In this document: piece after piece, positions 1 to 5,066 of the stretch | How positions within the stretch are numbered: the first letter of the stretch is position 1 | How the letters are laid out: every line of letters starts with the position of its first letter | Assembly: GCA_937899265.1 (NCBI GenBank) | Contig: CALBPV010000088.1 | Coordinates: 1-5,066 of the forward strand | Direction of reading: 5' to 3' | Length of the DNA stretch: 5,066 nt | DNA from: an uncultured Bacteroidales bacterium | GTDB lineage: Bacteria; Bacteroidota; Bacteroidia; Bacteroidales; UBA3663 | Translations under genes and position numbers: made by a program | Notes under the pieces: generated by a model | The model's database searches: none | What the model was told of the DNA's origin: nothing | Seen by the model: the letters and a program-made list of their open reading frames with translations, nothing else

Positions 1-19
1 GCTTATATTCGGTGCGGCA

Positions 20-53
20 GCCTCTCCCCAGCCCTCTCCTGAAGGCGAGGGAG
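20..53. repeat. CT/AG-rich REP-like hairpin element
   Basis: The sequence is a run of CTCTCCCC and CCCTCTCC blocks followed by a complementary GGCGAGGG. Bases 32-39 pair with 44-51 around a TGAA loop, giving an 8-position stem with one T/C mismatch. Elements of this look (pyrimidine-rich arm, short loop, purine-rich arm) are dispersed between genes in many bacterial genomes, and I infer that this is one copy. It lies 28 bases past the stop codon of the lipoprotein gene at 81-497. It has no T-tract on either side, so a simple intrinsic terminator is less likely, although the hairpin could protect the 3' end of that transcript. The rest of 1-80 shows no supportable gene. Confidence 0.45.
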
Positions 54-80
54 CTGCAAATCCGTCCGAGAGGAAAGAGT

Positions 81-497
81 TCAGTTTTCGGGGGAATCTA
101 CTTTTTGGAGGGTCACTATCGCTGTCACGCTGCGTCCGTTGATGTCGAAGATATATTCCAGTGTAATCTGACGGGTCGAGAAGGAGAGGATACGCCAAAG
201 CATCTGTTGCATCTCCCCGCCGTCGAGGGTACCGACAATCAGAATCGATACACTGCCGGCCTCGTACGTTCCTTCAATGGAACCGTCGGGGTAGGTGATG
301 CTCACTGAGCCGTCCGTCCGAAATATCACGTGGTCATAGAGAAACGACATGCCCGAATCATCGTTCAGCAGTTCGTAGCTGAACGCCCAATTGCCGGGCA
401 GCACTTCATTGACAAGGCCGGCATCGCCGTCGTCCAGTTTGTCGCAGCCGGCGAACAGACCGCAAATCATCATGATAAGGAGGCAGATTTTTTTCAT
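81..497 (-). CDS. Small lipoprotein, possible lipocalin-like domain
   Basis: This 138-residue protein has a type II (lipoprotein) signal peptide: two lysines, a hydrophobic stretch at 4-16, and a lipobox L14-F15-A16-G17-C18 with C18 as the lipidated cysteine. The next residues (D19, D22, D23, D25) are acidic, as in the Bacteroidota lipoprotein export signal, so a surface location is plausible. The mature part is predicted to be mostly beta strands. It contains a G35-N36-W37 near its start, followed by alternating strands separated by turns such as TDG (61-63), PDG (70-72) and LDGG (91-94), ending at ITLEYIF and SVTAIVTLQKV. A GxW near the start of a small beta barrel is typical of lipocalin-like lipoproteins in this phylum, but the match is by general appearance only. 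No catalytic motif is visible. The ATG at 497 is chosen because the signal peptide begins there. The gene is divergent from the 734-1723 gene. Its function is unknown. Confidence 0.8.
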   Translation of the reverse strand: MKKICLLIMMICGLFAGCDKLDDGDAGLVNEVLPGNWAFSYELLNDDSGMSFLYDHVIFRTDGSVSITYPDGSIEGTYEAGSVSILIVGTLDGGEMQQMLWRILSFSTRQITLEYIFDINGRSVTAIVTLQKVDSPEN

Positions 498-501
498 GCT
501 G

Positions 502-509
502 CAAATATA
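502..509 (-). promoter_or_regulatory. Bacteroidota -7 promoter box for the 81-497 lipoprotein
   Basis: On the minus strand this reads TATATTTG, an exact match to the Bacteroidota primary sigma factor -7 consensus TAnnTTTG. Its last base is separated from the ATG at 497 by only four bases, so initiation from it would start at or within a base or two of the start codon and give a leaderless or nearly leaderless mRNA. No good -33 TTG is seen about 19-20 bases upstream, where the DNA is a T/A-rich run. That weakens the call. Confidence 0.5.
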
Positions 510-645
510 GGATTTTTTTTCGAAACCTTAGCATGAAGAGGGAAAAAATGTTTGGATTCGCCCGAATTTTGTCAGTTTTTAATAAAAACAGGCCAAATTC
601 GCGTTAAAATTTATTAAATCAATATTCTTTTAAAAAGATATTTCT

Positions 646-653
646 TATCTTTG
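646..653 (+). promoter_or_regulatory. Bacteroidota -7 promoter box for the 734-1970 operon
   Basis: The bases TATCTTTG match TAnnTTTG exactly on the plus strand. Transcription would start at about 657-661, giving a 5' leader of roughly 75 bases before the ATG at 734. The -33 region (about 622-630) is AT-rich with no clear TTG. The leader is AT-rich and has no Shine-Dalgarno sequence before the ATG, which is usual for this phylum. The whole divergent region 498-733 is AT-rich compared with the genes on either side, as expected of a promoter region, and I see no RNA gene in it. Confidence 0.6.
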
Positions 654-733
654 CCATACAAAAATAGGCAAGCTCCAATCCTTTGACTTTTTACTTAATT
701 CACCATATTATATTAATCATTAATTTCACAATT

Positions 734-1723
734 ATGAAAAGAAAATTTTTTTCTATTTTGGCACTCCTCGTCGCTACTGTGATAGGAGGAATTAATGTGT
801 GGGCAGACGATTTGTCCGTAACATGGGCTATGGGTGGCACCACCACAGCCACCATTTCCCCGGAGGAAACAGCCACTGGTTCATACGCAGTTGGCGAAGG
901 TTTGTCGTTGTTAGAAGCAACAAAAACGTTTAATGAAATAACCTTCTCTCAATTGCAACCTACAATTTCGGATAAGGGAACAAACTCTTTAGCCAGTGCA
1001 AAAAGTTTGAACAAGTATATTGAGTTCGAAGTCACTCCCGCAAGCGGACTTTTCACTCCGACGCAAGTTAGTTTTGATATCATAAAGATAGGCACAGGAG
1101 ATCCGACTGGTTGTGCCGTCATTATTGATGGAGAAGGCAAAGAAATCACTATCGGGGAAAACTTTGCAATTCGGCGTAACAACGATGAAGAAGTCAGTAT
1201 TAATCATGCCCTGACGGTTGAGGGAGCTTCCGCTTCAGAGAAAGCAGTAAAACTGCGTATTTATATCGGTAAATTGGCAAACAACAAACAGGTTGGAATT
1301 GCCAACGTTGTTGTTAAGGGTACGCTTGTTACCAACGCCCACACCCACAGCTACGCCACCGAATGGAGCAGCGATGCGAACGGACACTGGCACGTATGCA
1401 AGGGTGAAGGCGAATGCGATGCACTCAAGGCTGACTCTGCTGCCCACGTTTTCGGAACTGAAGGCATAGCCAACTATACTTGCACCGTTTGCTCTTATGT
1501 GGACGCTGACAAGAAGAGCGCATACGAAGCTGAAAGGGAAGAGATTGCCAATACCGATTTCAGCGTGACTTTGAAGGACGGTGTCAAGGATGCCGAGAAC
1601 TGGGTAATTACTCCCGCCAGTGCCAAGCCCGGCACGGTTGTGACCTTCAAGTACAAAGGTGCAAAGCAAATCAAGAGCATCAAGGTAGTTAAGAAGAAAG
1701 CTGCCCAATCCACAGAAGAGTGA
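734..1723 (+). CDS. Secreted three-part protein: beta domain, His/Cys module, Ig/InlB-like tail
   Basis: This is a 329-residue exported protein. The ATG at 734 is chosen over an in-frame ATG at 683 because it directly begins a clean Sec signal peptide (K2, R3, K4, hydrophobic 5-20, VWA at 22-24, cleavage likely before D25). There is no lipobox cysteine. Residues 25-198 look like a beta-sandwich of the type found in secreted Bacteroidales proteins, with strand pairs around YIEFEV (95-100), VSFDIIKIGTG (112-122) and KLRIYIGK (173-180). Residues 203-253 hold a His/Cys cluster: H203, H205, H218, H220, C222, C228, H238 and a C250-x-x-C253 pair, a possible metal site or disulfide-stapled module. 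Residues 274-322 resemble the first strands of an InlB/Ig-like repeat (ITPASAKPG, then KSIKV) and carry eight lysines between 306 and 322. There are no catalytic residues I can name and no long C-terminal sorting domain. Base composition rises sharply at the beta domain/His-Cys junction. It is probably cotranscribed with the lipoprotein 37 bases downstream. Function unknown; binding or adhesion is an inference. Confidence 0.85.
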   Translation: MKRKFFSILALLVATVIGGINVWADDLSVTWAMGGTTTATISPEETATGSYAVGEGLSLLEATKTFNEITFSQLQPTISDKGTNSLASAKSLNKYIEFEVTPASGLFTPTQVSFDIIKIGTGDPTGCAVIIDGEGKEITIGENFAIRRNNDEEVSINHALTVEGASASEKAVKLRIYIGKLANNKQVGIANVVVKGTLVTNAHTHSYATEWSSDANGHWHVCKGEGECDALKADSAAHVFGTEGIANYTCTVCSYVDADKKSAYEAEREEIANTDFSVTLKDGVKDAENWVITPASAKPGTVVTFKYKGAKQIKSIKVVKKKAAQSTEE

Positions 1724-1760
1724 ACAAACAGAAACAGAAACTTAAAAATTGACTGACAAT

Positions 1761-1970
1761 ATGAAAAAAATTAAATTATTCCTGGTAGCTGCCGCATTGA
1801 CAGGCGGTATGGCTCTCTTGAGTTCGTGCGGCAATGATGACAACGTAGCCGATGTTATCGTTCCCGAAACGCAGGGCAGTGAGGTGGAAATCACAGCGCT
1901 CAACTCAAACATTTTCCAGTTCGAAATGCCCGAAGGCGATTGCGAAATCGAAGTTGAATACTACGAATAA
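1761..1970 (+). CDS. Very small acidic lipoprotein with terminal InlB-repeat-like strand
   Basis: This is a 69-residue protein starting at the ATG at 1761. An upstream in-frame TTG at 1749 would only add four residues before the natural signal peptide. The signal is MKKIKLF plus a hydrophobic segment, with a lipobox L20-S21-S22-C23. After C23 come G24-N25-D26-D27-N28, resembling the acidic surface-export signal of Bacteroidota lipoproteins. The mature part (47 residues) contains 13 Asp/Glu and no Lys, Arg or His. Residues 51-67 (F54, M56-P57, G59-D60, then alternating I/V/Y) match the closing F-x-MP-x-x-D-V-x-V-x-V-x-Y strand pair of InlB/Ig-like repeats, but the first half of such a repeat is absent. 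A second cysteine, C61, is unpaired. It follows the secreted-protein gene by 37 bases and precedes a strong terminator, so it is the last gene of a two-gene operon. It could be an anchor or partner for the upstream product, or a remnant of a larger protein. Function unknown. Confidence 0.75.
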   Translation: MKKIKLFLVAAALTGGMALLSSCGNDDNVADVIVPETQGSEVEITALNSNIFQFEMPEGDCEIEVEYYE

Positions 1971-1978
1971 TCCTCCGT

Positions 1979-1994
1979 GCGGTCGCACGACCGC
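1979..1994 (+). other. Small GC-rich inverted repeat after the operon
   Basis: GCGGTCG (1979-1985) and CGACCGC (1988-1994) are perfect complements separated by only two bases; a folded form would open one pair to give a 6-bp stem with a 4-base loop. It sits 8 bases after the stop at 1970 and just before the main terminator. It has no T-tract of its own, so it is more likely a 3'-end stabilising hairpin or a chance structure than a separate terminator. Confidence 0.35.
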
Positions 1995-2005
1995 CCATAA
2001 ATGAC

Positions 2006-2040
2006 AACGGGGACGAGGCTGAAACCTCGTCCCCGTTTTT
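2006..2040 (+). terminator. Strong intrinsic terminator of the 734-1970 operon
   Basis: A perfect 13-bp stem (2006-2018 with 2025-2037) closes a 6-base loop CTGAAA. The core GGGGACGAGG/CCTCGTCCCC is very GC-rich, and the right arm runs into TTTTT (2036-2040). This is a textbook Rho-independent terminator for the plus strand, 35 bases after the stop of the small lipoprotein. The convergent peptidase gene ends at 2054, only 17 bases from the hairpin. Read on the minus strand, the same stem is followed by GTCATTT rather than a clean T-run, so it may serve both genes but is clearly better for the plus strand. Confidence 0.9.
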
Positions 2041-2053
2041 ATGGGTGTCGCCG

Positions 2054-4969
2054 TCAGAATCCGAAGATTTGTGCGGGCGTGAGGCGATGGAGGGGACCAT
2101 AGCCTTTGAGGAAATTCATGTCGAGTTGGGTCTCGTCGCCGAGGATGCCGATGTGGTAGGTGCGGCCCTTGATGTTGGCCTGCTGGTAGGCAGCGACATC
2201 GTCGAGGGTGAGCGTCTGTACATTCTCGAAGAGGAGGCGGTTGATGTCGTAGTCAAGTCCCTTGTCGCAGGCCGAGATGTAGTTCCAGAGCACGGCGCTG
2301 CGGGTGGTGCGCTCGGTGCGCAGACGGTTGAGGAGTCCTTCCTTGGCAATGACGAAAGCGGGCTCGGAGACGGGCATCTCGTCAAGAATGGCGTACATGG
2401 CTGTGACGGCTTCGGGCATCTTGTCGTTCTGCGTGATGATGTGCCAGAGTTGGGTCTGGGGGCGGTTTTTGCGATTGACGCCGCTGAAGAAGGACCATGC
2501 ATTGTAGGCCAGACCGCGGGCTTCGCGTATCTCCTGGAAGACTATGGAGTTCATGCCGCCGCCGAAGTATTCGTTGTAGAGGTTGCGGATGGGCTCGCGG
2601 GCAGGGTCATAGACATCCTCGGGCTTGGTGGAGAAGCCGCGCATGTAGATGTTGTTGGCAGCGTATGGAGCAAGGAAGACCTCGTTCGTGGGAGTCGTGA
2701 CGGGCAGACAGGGCTCGAAGGGAGCGGGGGCGGAGAGTGTCTCGGCAGTGACGTGGTTGTCGTTGAGGACGGAGAGAATCTCCTTGTCGGTGGCGGGACC
2801 GTAATAGAGGATGCGATGCTGCAGGCCGGCGAGGTCACGGATTTTGGCGGTCAACACGTCGGGGTCGATGGCGAGAAGGTCGGCATTGGAGAGGGTGCCG
2901 CGCAGGTTCTTGCCGCCGTACATGACGTACTGGCAGAGGGCACGATAGTTGCTTTCTTGCGATGCTTTCTGATTCATGCGAGCCTGGACAAAGGCCTGGA
3001 CGAGGCTCATGTAGGTCTCGGAATGGGCCTTGGCGTTGGCGAGGAGGTTCTCCATGAGCTGAACGGCAGGAAGGAGGTTGTCGTTGAGACCGGAGAGGGT
3101 GATGAAGGTGCGTTCCTCGCCGACATTCACACGATAGGAGCAGCCGAGACGGTAGAACTCGCGGGCTATTTCGTCGTGGGTCATGCTGTCGGTGCCGAGG
3201 TATTCGAGATAGCTGGAGGCAAGGGCGAGAAGGCTGTCGCCAATCGAGCCGGTCTCATAGACGTAGCTGAGCTCGAAGAGGCCGTTGAGGTCGTTCTTCT
3301 TGTAGAGGACGGGGATTTCCTGCTTGGCCTTGAGCACGGAGAGATCCTTGTTGTAATCGACAAAGACAGGCGAGATGGGGTTGGCCTTGCTGGCCTGAAT
3401 CTCACGTACGAAGGACGATGTGGTGTCGCGGTTGGTGAGAATGGGGGTAATCTCGGGTTTCTCCATGACCTGAATGGTGGGGTCGATGCCCTGACGCTTG
3501 AAGACGGCCACTGCGCTGTTTTCGGAGAGGTATCGGTTGGCAAAATCGACGATGTCCTGCTTGGTGAGGCGGGCGATGCGCTCCATCTTGCCGCAGGCAT
3601 CTTTCCACTCCTGACGGTTGATGAAGGCATCGACAAACATGTCGGCACGGGCTCCGTTGCTGGTGAGCTGTTCCTGCTCGTTGAGACGGTAGTTGTTGAC
3701 CACAGCCTCCATCATCTTCTCGTCGAAGTCGCCGTTGCGAATCTTGCCGATTTCTTCGAGGATGAGCGCCTTGACTTCCTCAAGACTTTGGCCGGGCATG
3801 GGGAGACCGAAAGCAAGGTAGGCGCTGTAGTCGGCGAGAGTGTAGATTTGAGAGCCGGCATAGAGGGCGCGATGTACGGCATTGATGTCGAGATCCATGA
3901 GACCGGCTGTGCCGTTGGAGAGCAGCTGGGTGGTCACTTCGGCAATCTCCGCATCATGGTTGGAAGCGCCGGGCAAACGCCAGCCGAGGAACAACATTTC
4001 CTGTTCGGGACCCAGTATGGTGGTGTCCGTTTCGGCCGTAATGGGCGACTCGGGTGCAAAGCTCAGGGAAGTCAGGTTGGCATTGGGTTCCCAATCGCCG
4101 AAGTATTGCGTGATGATATCGACCATCTCATCGGGATTGAAATCGCCGGAGAGACAGATGGCAATGTTGTTGGGCACATACCACTGGCTGTAGAAGTTCT
4201 TGATGTTGACGATGGAGGGATTCTTGAGCTGTTCCTGGGTGCCGAGTACGGTCTGCGTGCCGTAAGGATGGTGGGGGAAGAGTTTCTCGAAGAGGCCGGC
4301 GACAATCTTGCGCGAGTCTTTGGTGAGGGAGATGTTCTTCTCCTCATAGACGGCCTCGAGCTCGGTGTGGAATCCGCGAATCACGTTGTGGCGGAAGCGG
4401 TCGGCCTGCACGCGGGCCCAGTTCTCAATCTGGTTGGAGGGAATCTCGTCGGTATAGACGGTCTGGTCGTAGGAGGTGTAGGCATTGGTGCCGGAAGCTC
4501 CGATAGCGGCCATGAGTTTGTCGTATTCGTTGGGGATGGCATACTTCGAAGCCTCGTAGCTCACGGAGTCTATCTTGTGGTACAGGGCTTTTCGCTCGTC
4601 CGGGTCGGTGGTTTTGCGATAGACTTCGAAGAGTTCCTCTATCTCGTCGAGAAGGGGTTTCTCGAGTTCGTAGTTCATGGTGCCGAATTGTTCGGAACCT
4701 TTGAACATGAGATGTTCGAAATAGTGAGCCAAACCTGTTGTCTCGGCAGGGTCGTTCTTGCCGCCTGCGCGTACGGCGATATAGGTTTGGATACGGGGCT
4801 GCTCAGGATTGACGGTCATGTAAATCTTCAAGCCGTTGGGCAGTTTGTAGATTTTGGCGTTGAGAGGGTCGCCTTCGACCGTCTCATACTGATACTTGGA
4901 GCTGTTGCAGCTCGCAAGGGAGAGGCCTGCCAGAGCGATGGCAAGCACAGAGAAATGTTTGAATCGCAT
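2054..4969 (-). CDS. M16 family zinc metallopeptidase (insulinase/pitrilysin type), lipoprotein
   Basis: This is a 971-residue, two-half M16 peptidase, a zinc enzyme that degrades peptides within a closed chamber. The start at 4969 gives a lipoprotein signal (MRFKHF, hydrophobic core, lipobox L18-A19-S20-C21); an in-frame TTG at 5020 inside the tandem repeat is unlikely. C21 is followed by NSSKYQ with no acidic run, so it is probably on the periplasmic side of the outer membrane (inference). The N-terminal half has the inverted zinc motif H82-Y-F-E85-H86, in which E85 is the catalytic base, and ELEAVYEE at 203-210, where E210 aligns with the third zinc ligand and E203 with the conserved upstream glutamate. 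TNAYTSYDQTVY (161-172) is the usual substrate-side strand. The C-terminal half is the non-catalytic partner, with FGGGMNSIVFQEIREARGLAY (802-822) carrying R815 and Y822, seven apart as in insulin-degrading enzyme. An insertion of about 45 residues separates HxxEH from E210. The gene is convergent with the small operon and appears monocistronic within the window. Its physiological substrate cannot be told from sequence. Confidence 0.95.
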   Translation of the reverse strand: MRFKHFSVLAIALAGLSLASCNSSKYQYETVEGDPLNAKIYKLPNGLKIYMTVNPEQPRIQTYIAVRAGGKNDPAETTGLAHYFEHLMFKGSEQFGTMNYELEKPLLDEIEELFEVYRKTTDPDERKALYHKIDSVSYEASKYAIPNEYDKLMAAIGASGTNAYTSYDQTVYTDEIPSNQIENWARVQADRFRHNVIRGFHTELEAVYEEKNISLTKDSRKIVAGLFEKLFPHHPYGTQTVLGTQEQLKNPSIVNIKNFYSQWYVPNNIAICLSGDFNPDEMVDIITQYFGDWEPNANLTSLSFAPESPITAETDTTILGPEQEMLFLGWRLPGASNHDAEIAEVTTQLLSNGTAGLMDLDINAVHRALYAGSQIYTLADYSAYLAFGLPMPGQSLEEVKALILEEIGKIRNGDFDEKMMEAVVNNYRLNEQEQLTSNGARADMFVDAFINRQEWKDACGKMERIARLTKQDIVDFANRYLSENSAVAVFKRQGIDPTIQVMEKPEITPILTNRDTTSSFVREIQASKANPISPVFVDYNKDLSVLKAKQEIPVLYKKNDLNGLFELSYVYETGSIGDSLLALASSYLEYLGTDSMTHDEIAREFYRLGCSYRVNVGEERTFITLSGLNDNLLPAVQLMENLLANAKAHSETYMSLVQAFVQARMNQKASQESNYRALCQYVMYGGKNLRGTLSNADLLAIDPDVLTAKIRDLAGLQHRILYYGPATDKEILSVLNDNHVTAETLSAPAPFEPCLPVTTPTNEVFLAPYAANNIYMRGFSTKPEDVYDPAREPIRNLYNEYFGGGMNSIVFQEIREARGLAYNAWSFFSGVNRKNRPQTQLWHIITQNDKMPEAVTAMYAILDEMPVSEPAFVIAKEGLLNRLRTERTTRSAVLWNYISACDKGLDYDINRLLFENVQTLTLDDVAAYQQANIKGRTYHIGILGDETQLDMNFLKGYGPLHRLTPAQIFGF

Positions 4970-5010
4970 AAATGTTTTTTTATATGTTGTTTTATATTGT
5001 TTTGATATGT

Positions 5011-5066
5011 CAAGTTTCAAGTTTCAAGTTTCAAGTTTCAAGTTTCAAGTTTCAAGTTTCAAGTTT
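5011..5066. repeat. Perfect 7-bp tandem repeat, eight copies, running off the edge
   Basis: The unit CAAGTTT (AAACTTG on the other strand) is repeated eight times without a single mismatch and continues to the last base of the window, so the true array is longer or ends exactly there. It begins 42 bases upstream of the M16 peptidase start codon, within that gene's 5' region. The 41 bases between (4970-5010) are AT-rich, with no TAnnTTTG box that I can find. The peptidase promoter therefore lies either inside or beyond the array, or is atypical. Perfect short tandem arrays change length by polymerase slippage. A 7-bp unit would shift both frame and promoter spacing. Confidence 0.97.

Noticed and set aside
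12..308. A 98-codon plus-strand frame at the left end
   Set aside because: It starts in the hairpin repeat, overlaps most of the minus-strand lipoprotein gene in antisense, and shows no protein-like features.
651..671. TTGCC ... GGCAA inverted repeat around the predicted start site of the operon, a possible operator
   Set aside because: Only five base pairs per arm with an 11-base gap in AT-rich DNA; easily due to chance.
683..733. A start at ATG 683 for the secreted protein
   Set aside because: It would put a hydrophobic 17-residue extension in front of a complete signal peptide; the ATG at 734 followed by Lys-Arg-Lys is the natural start.
2045..5005. A 986-codon open frame on the plus strand covering the peptidase gene
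   Set aside because: It is the exact codon-aligned antisense of a clear M16 peptidase, begins with GTG inside the terminator region, and translates to a low-complexity run of G, V, E, L and D typical of antisense frames.
4985..5013. TTGACA at the end of the array as a -35 box for the peptidase gene
   Set aside because: The nearest TATAAA sequences are 11 and 23 bases away, not about 17, and this phylum uses TTG/TAnnTTTG promoters rather than the classical pair.
4970..5020. A 17-residue N-terminal extension of the peptidase starting from TTG at 5020
   Set aside because: The TTG lies inside the tandem repeat, and the extension would bury the lipoprotein signal peptide that begins cleanly at the ATG at 4969.
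5011..5066. The heptamer array as the start of a CRISPR array
   Set aside because: The unit is 7 bases with no spacers, so it is a simple tandem repeat.

Overview
The window looks like a stretch of a Bacteroidales chromosome (phylum Bacteroidota, perhaps Prevotella- or Bacteroides-like; the genus cannot be fixed from this sequence). Three things point there: TAnnTTTG promoter elements upstream of two genes, start codons without recognisable Shine-Dalgarno sequences, and a gene set dominated by short-signal lipoproteins, two of which carry acidic residues just after the lipidated cysteine. The large peptidase also has the build common in this phylum.

Layout from left to right. Positions 1-80 hold a CT/AG-rich, REP-like hairpin and no convincing gene. 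Positions 81-497 (minus strand) encode a 138-residue lipoprotein with a possible lipocalin-like beta domain. Positions 498-733 are an AT-rich divergent promoter region with one TAnnTTTG box facing each way. Positions 734-1723 (plus) encode a 329-residue secreted protein in three parts: a beta-rich N-terminal domain, a His/Cys cluster, and a lysine-rich C-terminal Ig/InlB-repeat-like segment. Positions 1761-1970 (plus), 37 bases further on, encode a 69-residue, very acidic lipoprotein; the two plus-strand genes probably form one transcript, ending at a strong intrinsic terminator at 2006-2040. Positions 2054-4969 (minus) encode a 971-residue M16 (insulinase/pitrilysin) zinc metallopeptidase lipoprotein, convergent with the small operon. 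Its upstream flank is a perfect 7-bp tandem repeat (eight copies) running off the right edge.

All four proteins are predicted to be exported, and three are predicted lipoproteins, so this is a cell-envelope neighbourhood. The most interesting point is the two-gene operon. The C-terminus of the secreted protein reads like the first half of an InlB/Ig-like repeat, and the mature part of the following lipoprotein ends like the second half of one. The first is lysine-rich and the second has no basic residues at all. This suggests either a split ancestral domain or a secreted protein docked on a lipoprotein anchor. The M16 peptidase is a recognisable family member with its catalytic residues intact, and nothing in the sequence links it functionally to the operon.
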